DNA from: Polytrichum commune
Lineage: Eukaryota > Streptophyta > Polytrichopsida > Polytrichales > Polytrichaceae
Assembly (NCBI GenBank): GCA_950295325.1
Contig: OX485809.1
Span: forward strand, 20,476,144-20,540,143
Length of the DNA stretch: 64,000 nucleotides
Direction: 5' to 3'
Shown here: in pieces, positions 1-12,371 of the stretch
Layout: each line of letters starts with the position of its first letter
How positions within the stretch are numbered: the stretch's first letter is position 1
Program-made: the position numbers and the translations under genes
The notes under the pieces: model-generated
What the model saw: the letters and a program-made list of their open reading frames with translations, nothing else
Database searches by the model: none
What the model was told of the DNA's origin: nothing

Positions 1-515
1 AACCACCATTCAATATTGTGTTTTAATCCATGAGTTTGTGCTTACATGAAGCATACAAAGATTATAATTAAATGCTAAAAACTATGCATGAAATGCCTAA
101 AATTTGTGAACTTTAAAATAGTACAACATAGAAAATTCATAGAGTGGATTATATGCAAATGATTGGAATGAGTATTGTGAAAAGAAATGGAGTAGGCCGG
201 TGTCGTGATGTGGACCAACTTCACTATGAACTATATTTTGCTTCATTTCATGGAAATGTTGATTTAGTAGTTCATATGAAATAAGTTACGGAAAATGTTT
301 GGAATTTAAATTACACAATTTTATCGATTTATGAGATACAAGCTATTAGTTTGTAATGATTTGAATTATATTATAATTCAAAAAGTGGAAATATATTTTA
401 TGGTTGCATATTTTTAAAAATAGAAATACAAAATACAAATGACTAGTGAGAGAAGTAACTAGAGCCTAGGGGTCTCAAACCCTAGCCGCCAACCCTAACC
501 ACCAAGGGTCTCAAC
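1..515. other. AT-rich stretch without a gene
   Basis: No open frame with recognisable content is visible on either strand. The sequence is AT-rich and has two loose CCCTAA-like words near 480-525 that are not a telomeric array. Confidence 0.6.
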
Positions 516-589
516 CCCTACCTACGGAGGGTTATAAGAAAGAAAAAAAAGAAAAACAAGTGAATCATATGAAGTTTCGAGCTTGGAGG

Positions 590-855
590 AATCTGAATGA
601 ATAAATAAATAAATAACCAACATTGCGCAATCTGACGTGAATTCAAGCCCATTGGCCCTACCCTGCTCAAGAATCCTCTTGGTGCAGGGTGGGGTTTATT
701 GCCTACCTTGTGGTGGGTGGGCTCTTGACTTCCTACCTGTCTAGATAGATTTTTTCTGTCAAGTAGAGAAGATTTCACAATGGGAATTGAACCGCCAACC
801 ACTCCATTCGGAAATGGGTATCTCTCCACTATCATCCAGTAGTTTAGGGTCATCT
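590..855 (-). repeat. Candidate tRNA-derived SINE
   Basis: Read on the minus strand, the unit begins with an A-box-like word (TGGATGATAGTGG, near 825-840). About 40 bases later comes a B box (GGTTCAATTCC, near 780-790). A body of about 170 bases follows and ends in a short TTTA-repeat tail at 595-615. This order (tRNA-like pol III promoter, unrelated body, simple-repeat tail) is the usual layout of plant SINEs. I could not identify a target-site duplication, and no named family is assigned. Apparent reading frames across it are incidental. Confidence 0.55.
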
Positions 856-859
856 TGAA

Positions 860-1610
860 CCAGAGGAATGTGAAACTTCGAGGAACTCAAAGGTTTGGAG
901 TTTTTAGACTTGGAAGTGTTGAAGAGTTGGAGGCTTGGAGGAGGTTGGAGGTGAAGACTTTCATCATTGGGTGGATACTCTTGATGAAATTTTGAAGACC
1001 ACCAAAAACGATAGGTGATGCACCTTGAGCATCGCATGCATGATGGAAGCAAAGGAATAAATGAAAGAAATGTAACATGACTAAAGGAAACAAATGATAT
1101 ATGAGTGAAAAACAATTGATGCATGAGTGAAAAAAATGGATTTATGAATGATGCAAGAGGAAACACGAGTGATGACATGAAAGAGTGAACAAATAAAATT
1201 TGGATGATATGTTGGTTAGATAGTGGAATTCTTAAGAAGATGGTATGAGTTTTAATCCTCAAACGTATACCGTACTTACATGGCCAATTCGGCACTTAAG
1301 TGCGGAATAATTATTTTAATTACTGCAAGGTCATTCTGTAGTTACAACAATATTTTAATCATTATTCGACACCCATGAACAGTATTAATGGAAAATTTGG
1401 CATTAAAACTGTAGTTTGTTATTTCTGTTACATTCATCCCTCCTCTTAACGCTTTAAGCTCAAAAATACTGATTTTTGTAGACAATATATTTTCATGAAA
1501 TAGTTCACAGTCTGAGGATGGGGTTGTATGTATGAACAATTTCGATGCAAAAATTTAGTATAGAGGTTTATATGTGTAGAATAGTGTGATAGTGAGAGGT
1601 TTCCTAGATT
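860..1610. other. Intergenic stretch with a possible pogo-type terminus
   Basis: No gene is seen. The segment 1268-1325 (CCGTACTTACATGG ... GGCACTTAAGTGCGG ... ATTACTG) resembles the right end of the pogo-like element at 26,005-26,659, which also ends ...ATTACTG after TACTTAA/GCACTTAA words. It may be an orphan end of a related element; no matching left end was found. Confidence 0.35.
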
Positions 1611-1613
1611 ATA

Positions 1614-3060
1614 ATGGCATTTCACAGTGAGAAGAAACAAACAATGCTCACTTCTATATTCAAAACAATCACACAAGAAGAGAGAGAAGTAGTTCTTGCA
1701 AAAGAAATTGAGGTTTTGAATGAGGCAACTGAAATTCACAAAAATTTGGGAAGAGAGCCTAGAAAAACGTCCAATAGGTCGTCCTATAAAGTCTTCAATT
1801 CTACTTCAACCTCAACAAATCAAGAAAGAGAATGAAGGTGATGAAGAGCACAAAAGAGGCAATCAACACAAGAGGCAATCAACACAAGAGGAAAAAATGA
1901 CCATACAAAAAAAAACTCTTCCCTCCTATTAAGAGGGATGTCAAAAGGTATGGGAGAAACACTGATGTTGTCAACTACTTGAATCTAGCATTCAAAACTT
2001 CTCACGCTTCAAGTCCTTATGAGAAGTTAAGTAGAGCAAGTCTATGGAATTGGTTTGATGACAAAAGTGATCTAAAAGGTAATTTCAAAGAAGCATCAGA
2101 GTTAGGATATCATGTGAAACATCAAAAGCAAAATCTTCATGTCCTAGAGAATCACCCTCATGTGAGGGATCAGTTGGTGTCTAAACTTGAAAAATTGAGA
2201 GAAAGAGGTCACACTCTTTCGCTTAGCAATGTCCAACCAATCTTGAGAGGCATGATTAAAGCTGTAGCACCTGAATTAATAGATGACACCCTTGGAGGCT
2301 TCTCAATGTCAATGAGATGAACAACAAAAGTTGTTAAATTTTATATGAATTGGACATTTCGTAAAGGAACTACAGTTGCAAGCAAAGTTCCTAATGATTG
2401 GATGGAACAATGATTGAATATGAATTACATAATAGCTTATCTTGTGAAAGTATACAACATTCCTCCATACTTGGTGATAAACTCAGACCAAACCGGTATT
2501 CATTTAGTACCATCAGTAAGAGGAAGAACCTGGGATGTCAAAGGAGTCAAAGATGTCAAAATCCTAGGTTTAGAGGACAAGAAACAAATAACATGCGTTG
2601 TTTCTTCTAATGCATCATGAGAGTTTTTACCTCCTCAACTAATATTTACAGGTACTACTAGTCGGTGTTTGCCAAAGTACACTGAAACAAAAACAAGGTG
2701 TTTAGAAGAAGGTTGGCATCTTACCTTTTCAGCTAATCATTGGAGCACATTGGAGACTTCAAAGCAATTCGTGGAGAAGGTTCTTGAACCTTACTTAGCC
2801 TCTATGATCAACTTGCACAATCTGCCAAAAAATCAAAAACTTGTTTGGTTAATAGACTCATGGTCAGTACATAAAAGTTTTGAATTTTTAAATTGGATCA
2901 AGAGTGAGCATGCCAATGTCCTAATTCTATTTGTTCCAGCCAATTGTACCTCAAAGTTGCAGCCTGCTGATGTGATTATCTAAAGGCCTTTGAAACATGT
3001 CTTTAACCTGCAGTTTCACAAATGGACCACATCACAAGTTAGAACTCAAATTGAGGGTGG
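1614..3060 (+). pseudogene. Pogo/CENP-B-like DDE transposase pseudogene
   Basis: This is a decayed transposase of the Tc1/mariner-pogo branch (DDE_1/CENP-B-like). The main frame runs from about 1930 to 3060, with N-terminal pieces in other frames (1614-1932). An N-terminal DNA-binding region is followed by the words LSLSNVQPILRGMIKAVAPE (about 2220-2275) and NSDQTGIHLVP (about 2480-2512, first catalytic Asp). Next come KKQITCVVSSNA, then WLIDSWSVH (about 2855-2880, second Asp) and CTSKLQPADV (about 2945-2975, third acidic position). The frame is broken by TGA near 2318, 2411 and 2618 and by TAA near 2981, after which homology continues (RPLKHVFNLQFH). Several stops fit C-to-T change. It stops abruptly near 3060 where hAT-related sequence begins; no terminal inverted repeats were found. 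It cannot make an intact enzyme. Confidence 0.85.
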
Positions 3061-3535
3061 GAGATAAAGAGATGTAGACTTGTTTCTGAGCCACGTCACG
3101 CCATGCCGCTCCCGTTCCTTCTCCTTCTCCGTCTTTTTTTCCTTTATTTCTACTTATTGGGGTTTGGACAAAGGTTATGGGACATGTTCTTGTGGCCCTC
3201 TCCTTGTATTTGAGGAGGAATACCTCACATGTATAGGCTGTAGCCATATTTTTTAGCATTCTTCCCATGGACAACCGCCCTCTTTGTGGTCTTCGGACCT
3301 CTCACCCTTTTCCAATGTTTTGGTGAGGTTTTTGTGGGTTCTCTCATTGCTGAAGTGGTGTTTCATCCTTGTTAGGACGCATCCTTTGCTAGTTTTTGGC
3401 TCCCCTTCGCCGCATGTATTTGTGATTGCAACCTTAAGTGCTTTAAATCCTTGCTGGTTGGTTTTTTAGGTGGTCTTGTTTGTAGTTTGAAGTTGTTAGG
3501 TCGTTGGGTGCCTTCTTTTTGTTATTTTCTTCGCT

Positions 3536-5919
3536 TTGGCCATAGTTGTGACCATAACCATGGCTCCACCTCTTGCCCCTCCAAAAGGTTTCAAATTTAG
3601 AAGAATTTTCTCTAGGCCTGATCCTAATGGCGCTAGTAGTAGTCATGTGCCCCGCTCTGATGTTGATATCCTGACCCTTGGTGATGGTGATGTGCAACCA
3701 GCAACTCTGTTGGTAGAGTCTAGTGTCAAGAAAAAGACGTATGACAAGACTCGTCAATTCCAACTCCTATGGTTGCCAATTTTCTTTTGGGCGGAACCCA
3801 TCTACAAAGGTGATGAGGTCACAAAGGTAATTTGTAAAGTCTACTCTAAAATCCGAGGGAAGTCTATAATTTTGTGTGCTAAGAGCGATAATCTTTGGAA
3901 GCATCAAGGGAGGAAAACCGCTAAGGGTCCTGGTCATGGGGTTGATGTAGGGGAGAAGTACATGGATTTTAACTCTATCCATCTAAAAAATGAAAGACTG
4001 TTTGCAGCCATCCCCACAGATAGTATTGCGGCCCAAGTGACAGAGAACACGGTTAGAGATAGGAAGAAGAAATGGATACAGTTTGCTACCCTCTTACACT
4101 TGCTCCAGAGATGTAGACCTATCACAGACTATGAGCAAATGTACGTCTTGTTTGAAACCCTCAAATTAAAGAACAATCCACACCACCACTGGAGTGACAA
4201 TAGCGGGTGGGCAATGGCAGAGGCGATAGAGCGTGTTATGCTGAAGAGAACAAGGAGGTTATGCAGGTTGCTAACTTCTTTAGTTTGTCTTGTGATGAGG
4301 TTACTTCTGTGGACTGTCAGTCATGCGTGTCCATGGTTATGTTGTGATAGATTGGAAGCGAACCCCTGTACTCCTTACCCTAGAGAGTTATTGAAGGAGG
4401 GACAACAAATAATTTCATTGCTGTCATTGTCAATGTTGCTCACGCTTATGGAGGTCTAACCGAGTAGAAGATTAGAGAAAGGTTGATCACATTTGGGGTA
4501 GATGGGGTTTCTACATTTCAAGGTGCTAAATCCGGTGTCACTGTACAACTTATCAACAAGCACGCTCCTTTCATGGTGGGTGTCCATTGCATGGCACACC
4601 GCACGAATCTTGCTGTCCAAACCCTATCCGAGTTTGAGGTGGTGAAACATGTAGAAGATCTTTTGGCAGCCCTGTACTCTTACTTCAATTCCTCTCCCAA
4701 ACGCTGTCTTAAGTTCCAGAAGCTAGCAACTTGCTTGAAATCCAAAGGCAACAAGATACTTAGGAACGTCAAGACTCGTTGGATATCCATGCTTGGACCT
4801 GCAAAGAGGGTGCTTGAGGAATACAAACCCTTGGTGACGAAGATGGCAGTGGATGCGCCCAAGGAACTTGCAACAAAGAAGAACCTTTCCATGCTCCTAG
4901 ATTGGCAGAACATGCTCACCCTACCTTGCTTGATGCCCATGTTGCACTCTGTGAATTCCCTCATCAAGTTTGTACAGAGTCCAGCATGTTACATTGTTGA
5001 TTTCATTTCTATGGTCAAAATATGCCAGGGTGATCTATATCGACTTTATGTAGATCCAACCTTTGCTTTCCACGGAGAGGAGTTTAGCACATTTCGGTCA
5101 CTAGCAGATGACACGTCCATGATAATCGAACAAAATTGGTTGTTCTGCTACAATCGTGAGGAAGACCACCTGGTTTTCAGGGTTGCAGGTGTGCCCCACA
5201 TGACAACCATGAGATCAGTAGCCTTCCCAGGGCAGTGGGAAGAGGTGAACAAGATTGACCGTGAGGTCATCCTTGGTGAGGTGCAGCGGCAATTAACCAG
5301 TGCAGCAAAACAACTTATAGAGGAGTTAGAGAAGAGGTTCCCTCACCAAGAGGTGATGTGTACTTTGGGGATATGCTACCCCCAATATTGGCTGAATGAT
5401 ACATTCGAGGCTACATATCCTGGGCATATTGCAACACTGAAATCATTCTATGGGACAACGAAGAAGTTGTGGGTACCTGTGGATGCTGAGACCGAGGATG
5501 CTGAGGAGTGGGTGCCTCCACCCCTTGACATCCGCAACCTAGAGCTCCAAAGCTCCTTCTTCAAAATCACCATGATATCAAATGCCCAAGCTGCCATGGC
5601 CTTACCCATGACTGAAAACCCGATGTCCCGACTTTGGCACAAGCTTTCTAGCAATGCCCTCATTTCAGCGAAACTCTCTGAGTTCATGAAAGTCGCTGAG
5701 ATTGCTCACGTTCAAGTGTTGGGTAGTGTGGAAGATGAGAGAACATTTAGCTCCTTGTCCTTCTTGAAGAGCAAGTTGAGGAACTGGCTTACAACCCACC
5801 TAGACTTGGTGGTCCGCATGTTTGCGCAAGACTTTTATACCTTGAACACTTTCCCTTACCAAACGGCCATAACAAATTGGAAAGCTCAGAAGGTTCGCTA
5901 TGGAGGAGAAACTTAGATG
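3536..5919 (+). pseudogene. hAT-superfamily transposase pseudogene (ZNF862-like)
   Basis: This is a cut-and-paste transposase of the hAT superfamily. The first part (3536-4459) carries a degenerate zinc-finger-like N-terminus and, in a shifted frame near 4290-4320, the RNase H-fold word SCDEVTSVD. A long open segment (4483-5916) continues with TFGVDGVSTFQGAKSG, then MVGVHCMAHRTNLAVQTLS (the CxxH..H-type hAT core) and TRWISMLGPAKRVLEEYKPL. It ends in a C-terminal dimerisation module (EDERTFSSLSFLKSKLRNWL). At least two frameshifts and a stop lie between 4245 and 4480, so the gene is broken although its last 477 codons are open. Terminal inverted repeats and an 8-bp target duplication were not found. 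The 3063-3535 stretch is probably its 5' part, with no clear coding content. Confidence 0.85.
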
Positions 5920-6890
5920 AGTTTTAATGTATGTTGCTGGAAGTAGTTTCTAAATGCAATGGTAGTTGATGTATGCAAAGGTTAGGGGCAGCTAGCAACA
6001 ACAAAGTAGTGGCTTGGAAAATGAAGGACTAGTGCAGTGCTAGTTCTATGAGAGGTACCCAATGTACTAAACCCACACTCAATTTTTGAAACATGACGAG
6101 GGAGGGCATGAATTTATACCTCAAGATTGTGGTGTATGGGTACTGCTTTGAAGCATGTGTGGCATGGTTGAGGGTGCAGGGTTGAAAAACCGGGGTTCAA
6201 TTCCCCCGTGGAACAAATATTTTTTGTACATTGAATCTTAGATGTAGCCAAATTTTGATGTACTTTGGGTTGTATTAGCCACATTTACATCAACAACGTA
6301 GGAAGTGGGGGCCATATTTCAACTCTACGTTGGCAAAACATAGCCACATACACTCGCCCCCAAAAAATTATATATCACCACATACTCAAACCTTCTATGA
6401 CATCTAGTCGCATTCGCCATATGTTAAGTCATCCCACGTGGCCAGCTAGGGCTCCTTCAAGCCAACTCAAATTGCCAAAGAAGCTAGCCAATGGATGGGC
6501 CAAGAGCCAATGTAGAGACCCATTTCTTTTGAAAAAAAAACACTGGTTGAGTACTTTGCTCATGCCAATCCATGGCTATTCACTATACCAAACCTTTCTT
6601 GGATTTTGTGCACCTTCTTCTCAAATACGGGTCAAGGATTGAAGCTACTCATTTATCACCCGAAAATTTTAAAATAAATAATTAAGAACTGCCTAACTAT
6701 AGTTAACTAGATTTCTTTCAATGCATTTTAGGGAGCACTTATATATAAACTATAGTTAACATCCACATTAAATAAAGTGGACCAAAAATAACAAGAACAA
6801 GTAACGTTCAAGTGTGAACACAAAGTGGTTAGGAAATTTGCTCTTGAAAAAAAGAAGTTGATGCATAGTCTCTGTCCTACAAACAGAGCC
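5920..6890. other. Intergenic stretch with a tRNA-like B box and CTATAGTTAAC palindromes
   Basis: No gene is seen. Around 6155-6215 an A-box-like word (TGGCATGGTTGAGGG) precedes a perfect B box inside a small stem (CCGGGGTTCAATTCCCC), a possible SINE head. From 6690 the palindromic word AACTATAGTTAAC recurs (about 6700 and 6748) and appears again near 7446. These words therefore flank the Harbinger MITE fragment at 6895-7089 and may mark an older interrupted TIR element. Confidence 0.35.
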
Positions 6891-6894
6891 AATA

Positions 6895-7089
6895 AACCAA
6901 GTGACTGTGAAACGTGATCCATTCGATGCCATGTAAGAATCCAAGTAGACTTTACATCCATCTTGCATTCACATACTCCGTTGGTCCCTGTAGTGTGAAG
7001 GGAACTTGGACCGGCTCCGCCTTTTCCACCAATGAGAGTACTTGAAGTCTACTGGTCACGGGCTCTCAGTCTCGTGTGTGAAGTGGCCC
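6895..7089. mobile_element. Partial PIF/Harbinger MITE (right end only)
   Basis: This segment matches the right-hand 200 bases of the Harbinger-family elements at 16,648-16,919 and 19,138-19,638. Shared blocks include GATGCCATGTA.GAATCCA, TTGGACCGGCTCCGCC and TTTTCCACCAATGAGAG, and it finishes with CTCGTGTGTGAAGTGGCCC. The left half is missing and no target duplication is preserved, so it is a truncated copy. Confidence 0.8.
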
Positions 7090-7217
7090 AAAGCAGGACG
7101 TTGCTAACCCAGATCTACGATGTAGGAGACTGAACGCAGGACAGTCGATGGTCATACGCCACTCTGGACTTTTGTCCATCAAGGATTTTTGTTATTTTTG
7201 TTATTTAAAAAAAATAT

Positions 7218-7234
7218 CCCCCCCCCCCCCCCCC
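7218..7234. repeat. Homopolymer C tract
   Basis: A run of 17 C residues follows an A-rich stretch. Its length is likely to vary between individuals and is prone to sequencing error. Confidence 0.9.
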
Positions 7235-7532
7235 ATCATGCATGATACCAACAACATCGACTCAGGTAGTTTTCTTATTTATTTATTTGAGGGCAGCTGT
7301 GCCCGAAGCATGAGGGCAGGGATGGGAAAAAGCACACGGGTAAAGTTACAAGGCGCCCCCCATGAGCAATTCCAATAGAATTCCGTGAACATGTTGTGTT
7401 CAACTTTAGTTAATTAAATCTAACTAGAGTTAACTAGAGTTTTTGGTAGACTAAATTTTAAACAACTATAGTTAACTACATATTTTGGCAGGGCAAATCA
7501 TGAATAACTATAATTACAAAAGGCGACTAGTT

Positions 7533-7815
7533 TATTATGACATTGTTGTCGATGACTAGGTGTCCGTAGACCCAACCTCGTCATTTAGAGTGAAAAGATC
7601 TATGTACATAGAAAAGAAAACTTAAGTCTAAGATTAGTAAGACTTAAGACTTCTAAAAGTATCTCCTAGATATTATGGATAAAGAAGGATAAGACTATGA
7701 GTTCCTTTGGGGATGTAAAAGAGAGAGCTCAAAGGAGGAGCTCTCAAGGTTAATGCAATCTTGCTTTCGTGATGTGCTTCTTATTATGTATTGATTTTGT
7801 ACCCGTTTTATATCA
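7533..7815 (+). repeat. Copia 5' LTR
   Basis: Starts near TATTATGACATTGTTG and ends ...CCCGTTTTATATCA. It shares almost its whole length with 12,372-12,654. The GAGCTC-containing words and the TATAAAA-like AT-rich centre would be the promoter region, which is inference. Confidence 0.9.
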
Positions 7816-8131
7816 CGTTATCAGCACGAAGCTCGAAGCAACGGAGTTGTGATTTTGTAGTAGATTTTTGTTGAACGGTGCTTTTGTTGAGTGTTGTGAG
7901 ATGAAGGAAAGAAATGCGTAGCCAAATATGATGTCGTGATATGAAGGAGAGAAAGGCGTAGTGAAACATAGTATAAAAGTATAGAGCGTATATGATATTT
8001 CCGTATAGGATTTGTAGCACTGAATTTGGGGTTAGAAATTGCTGTTTCCTTGAAGCCACTAGTGTGTTAGGGAGGAAAATAATTGTTTGAGAGGATAGTA
8101 TACAATATAGAATTGTGAATCCAGAGGTAAA

Positions 8132-9270
8132 ATGACGCACCTAGAAAAATTAAGTTTCTCTCCTCTTACACCTGATGGAGAAAATTACTTAATTTGGGCC
8201 CTTGACGTCAAAATACATCTTCAGGCACGCAACCTTGCGAAGAAAATAGAGGAACCATCCCTAGAATTTCCTACAGATCCTTTTGATGCTCAAACACTAG
8301 TTTTCATGCGACATCATTTGGACCCAACATTGCAGTTACAATATCTTATTGTAACATCAACTCATGTTTTGTGGGTGTCACTTCAAAATCAGTTCAATCA
8401 CCAACAAACAATATTTCTGCCAAAGGCTCATTATGATTGGATACATCTTCGAGTTCAAGATTATCCAACCATAGTCGAGTACAATACTGAAATGTATAAC
8501 ATAGCATCACAACTATCTTTGTGTGGTGAACCGATTGATAATGCGCAAATGATAGAGAAGATTCTATCCACATTTCATGCTGCTAATATTATATTGGCTC
8601 AGCAATATAGAAATATGTGATTCATAAAATATTCAGATCTTATGTCAATGTTATTAGTTGCTGAGAAACATAACAAACTATCGTTGAAGAATCATGGAGA
8701 ACGACCTACTGGAACACTTCCCATGCAGAGTCACGCAACACATGTGCTGACGACGCAGTTCATATCCCAAGGATCAAAGAGAAGATCAAAGTCGGAGAAA
8801 AGAAGTTGAACACCATTGCAGAGGAGAACTCAACGAACATACAAGCGACCCACTCCACAATCTTCACACAAAGATCGTTTTTCGGAATCTCCATCCACAC
8901 AACTGGTTTTTCAAGATACTCGTACGTGTTTTAAGTGTGGGACCAAGGGCCATATTGCAAAGAATTGTAAGACTGCCCCTCATCTTGTAAAACTTTATAA
9001 GGAGCACGGCGAGCGACATGACGCACACGCCACACATGTGGAGCACATGGAAACACCATATGATGAAACGGCAATGGATCCATTTGGAGATTTGGAATCT
9101 CATACCATCTTTGGTGACACTCAACCTAATATTTCGAATATTTCTTTGTTAGTAGATAGTGCTACCACTGACACTATTCTCCGTGACAAGAAATGTTTTT
9201 CGTATTTAGGTCCTATGAAGACAAAGCATATCACGTTATTAAGCTCAATGCTTGGAAACACACCTCCGCG
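8132..9270 (+). pseudogene. Copia gag and start of protease (broken)
   Basis: The first frame (8132-8620) is a UBN2-type gag, recognisable from the N-terminal LTPDGENYLIWALDVKIHLQ and the helical core PTIVEYNTEMYNIASQLSLCG. A TGA at 8618 interrupts it; homology continues in frame with SDLMSMLLVAEKHN. After a further shift, the 8816-9313 frame gives a CCHC zinc knuckle CFKCGTKGHIAKNC (about 8932-8975). It also gives the protease start LLVDSATTDTILRD (about 9147-9188), where the usual Asp-Ser/Thr-Gly triad reads D-S-A. Collinearity ends near 9290, where the inverted segment begins. Confidence 0.85.
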
Positions 9271-9285
9271 TGCCACACATACCTC

Positions 9286-10765
9286 TCATTGGGTACGTCG
9301 TTTGCGAGGTTGAAGATCTCTACTACGACCTCTTTTCATGGGTGTAGTTTGAATAGCGGGTTTCTCTAGACGAGCAGGAACATTAGCAGCATGAATGTGT
9401 GACTTAGTCACCTTTGTTGCACTATTGAATGAATCGGGTAGTCTATCAGCTAACTGATTCAAATGCAGAATTCGCTCAACCTTCCTTTCACATTCTTGGG
9501 TACAAGGATCTGGAAACATGTTTGAAGTAGATAAAGCATTAAAGTTCAAATCTCTACTTGGATTTGACTGTCCTACCAAACATGGAAAATTTTCCTCATC
9601 GAAAAAACAATCAGCAAATCTTCCTCGTAGTAAATTTCCCGTTGGAGGATCTAAATATTTAATAATGCTAGGTGATTCACACCCAACATATATCCCTTCT
9701 TTCCTTTGAGGACCCATCTTAGTTTTATGTGGGGGAGAAATTTTGTACTAGTACCTTACAACCAAAAATCCTTAGGTGTTTTATGCTAGGTACTTGTCCG
9801 GACACTACTTTTGTAGGTATAATGGATTCTAGTGAGGAGGGTCTGAAGCGAACTAACGTTCATGTATGTAGGATAGCGTATCCCCATGCTGAAGTAGGAA
9901 GATTAAATCTCATAAGTAATGGTCTAGCAATTAACTGTAACCTTTTAATAAAAGATTTTGCTAGACCATTTGTCTCATGGACATATGGTAATGAGTGTTC
10001 TAATTGTATTTCCAGTTGATTCACAATATGTCCTAAATGCTTGAGACTTAAATTCTCCTGCACCATCTAAGCGTATGGACTGAATCGGATGATCTGAGAA
10101 CCTAGCCCGAAGTTGTATAATTTGCGCCAACAATCTAGAAAAAGCTTGATTCCTACTAGCTAAAAGAGAGACATGTGACCATTTTGTAGATGCATCAATC
10201 AAGCCAAGAAAATATCTAAACGGTCCGCATGGTGGATCTATTGGTCTACAAATATCTCCTTGAATCCTTTGAAGCATAATTGGAAGTTCATGTGGCAATT
10301 TCCGTTTATGAGGTGGACTAACAAATTTTCCCAAAGCACAAAATTCACAAGGTTTCATATCTTTCAACAAATTCGACACTTGAAGTTTGTGTCCTTTTGT
10401 ACTTAGAATAATTCGTCTCATCATTGAAACTCCCTGGTGGCCCATGTGCTCATGCCATGTGTTCACACAAAATGCAACATCCTCCCCCTCGGATGAACAA
10501 ATTAAAAGAACGATGTACATGCCTGAGGAGTATGTTGGGATATTTTCAATTGGGCATCCTTCACGATCCAAAATCTATAACAACTCTTTATTGTCTTCCT
10601 CAGCTGTACGAAGGTAAAAGCCGTTGCGACGAATGTCTTGGAAACTCAATAAATTCCTTGTGGACATTGGTAAGTAAACAACTCTAGAGATACGTACGTA
10701 TGTACCTCCAGGCATAATACGACATGCTTCACCAATTTGATATGATATCAAAAAGGATATCAGTG
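9286..10765 (-). pseudogene. Copia pre-integrase and integrase, inverted relative to the element
   Basis: Read on the minus strand from about 10,740, the order is the Copia one. First comes the protease-to-integrase linker (MPGGTYVRISRVVYLPMSTR, then NLLSFQDIRRNGFYL). The pre-integrase zinc motif follows (WHEHMGHQG ... CEFCALGK), then the core with ASTKWSH and IRLDGAGEF. Next are NGLAKSFIKRLQLIARPLLM, then HLRIFGCKV and EGIYVGCESPSIIKYLDP. The expected core glutamate (NGLAES in relatives) reads Lys here (NGLAKS). There are stops near 10,571 and 9720. Both flanking segments of pol are on the plus strand, so this piece has been flipped, with loss of the sequence just before reverse transcriptase. 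Confidence 0.85.
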
Positions 10766-12190
10766 ACGGTTGTAAATGGATGTTTGTAAGGAAACGAGAT
10801 CAGTTTGGAAACGTTTCCCGGTACAAAGCACGGCTAGTTGCCCAAGGCTTCACCCAACATCCAAGCATTGATTATGAAGAGACGTATTCCCTTGTGATGG
10901 ACTCAATTACGTTCAGGTATCTCTTAAGTCTTGCAGTTGACAAGAAATTGGAAACAAGGTTGATGGATGTAGTTATTGCGTACTTGTATGGCAGTTTGGA
11001 TACTGACATATACATGAGAGTTCCTGCGGGGTTGGTGGAATTCCAAAACTCTAAAAGATAGCCGCAATGCCTTAAACTTGAAAGGGCATTATATGGTCTT
11101 AAACATGCCGGTAGGATGTGGTACAAATGTCTAAGAGATTTCTTAATAGATCGAGGTTTTAAGAATGATGAAGTTTGTCCATGTATCTTCATTAAACGGA
11201 CTCACACAGAGTTGGTTATTGTGGCCGTATATGTTGATGACCTCAACATCATTGGCACAACTAATGCCATCTTCGAGATTGTTTCACAACTCAAAGGTGG
11301 ATTTGAGATGAAAGATCTTGGCGAAACCACCTTCTGTCTTGGCCTACAGATTGAACATCTTGCAGGAAATATTTTTCTACATCAGAGTTTGTATACTCGA
11401 AAGCTACTCAAGCGTTTCTCAATGGATGCGGCTCACCCACTAAGTTCCCCCGATGGTGGTACGATCATTGGATCCGAAGAAGGATGAGTTTAGACCATGT
11501 GATGAGGGGGAGAAATGTTTGGGACCTGAAACTCCATATTTGGCGGCAATAGGTGCATTGATGTATTTGGCAAATTGCACCAGACCTGATATTGCTTTTG
11601 CTGTTAATTTATTGGCTAAATTTAGTACTAAGCCAACAAAACGGCATTGGAATGGTGTCAAACATCAAGAGCACTAAGGATTTAAGATTGTTTTATAAAG
11701 CTGGAGAGGATAGCAACATCAAAGGATACGTGGATGTAGGTTACCTTTCCGATCCACATAAAGGAAAATCACAAACAGACTATGTTTTCCTTAGACAAGG
11801 AGCAACAATATCTTGGAAATCAACGAAGCAAAATCTTGTAGCAACATCATCAAACCATTTAGAAATCATAGCCCTACATGAGGCTTCCCGCGAATGTGTT
11901 TGGCTGAGACTAGTGAATGGCTTCATCAAAGGTTCTTGTGGTTTTTCCAATGTTCTAGAATCTCCAACAGTGATCTATGAAGATAATGCAATTTGTATTG
12001 CTCAGATAAAGGCGGGCTACATCAAAGGAGATTGAACAAAACACATCTTACCAAAGTTCTTTTTCACTCATGAATTGTTAGGATCAAAATATAGATGTGA
12101 TGCAAGTAAGGTCTTCTGATAATCTAGCAGACTTATTCACTAAGTCATTACCAACAACTAGACATAGGCAAATTGTTTAGGGAATAGGGA
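10755..12190 (+). pseudogene. Copia reverse transcriptase and RNase H (broken)
   Basis: Reverse transcriptase begins abruptly at GCKWMFVRKRDQFGNVSRYK (about 10,770) and continues through RYKARLVAQGFTQ. The catalytic word VAVYVDDLNIIG (about 11,223-11,258, the YVDD box) and FEMKDLGETTFCLGLQIE follow. A frame change near 11,460 leads to [19 protein letters not shown]. Another near 11,660 leads to RNase H (GYVDVGYLSDPHKGKSQTDY, then ISWKSTKQ and EDNAICIAQ). LADLFTKSLPT near 12,127 is the usual Copia pol terminus. Stops near 11,059, 11,485, 11,675 and 12,033 disable it. Confidence 0.88.
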
Positions 12191-12371
12191 TGCGGAGGTT
12201 TTCATCCCTACCTGACATGTAAATAATCATGTCTAGCTCCTTCCACTTTTTTTTCCCTTCACTCGTGTTATTTTTTACCTCAATTGTGAGGATTTTTTTT
12301 TATCACGGTAAGGTTTTTAACGAGGGAAGGCAACATGATATATAAACTAGACTCATTGTGGCTAGGGGGAG

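Noticed and set aside
478-525. CCCTAA-like words suggesting a telomeric repeat
   Set aside because: Only two or three irregular words, not a tandem array; the same applies to TAAACCCTAAACCC at 46,941.
759-1295. 178-codon minus frame
   Set aside because: Low-complexity His/Ser/Phe-rich reading of AT-rich DNA overlapping a SINE-like unit; no domain.
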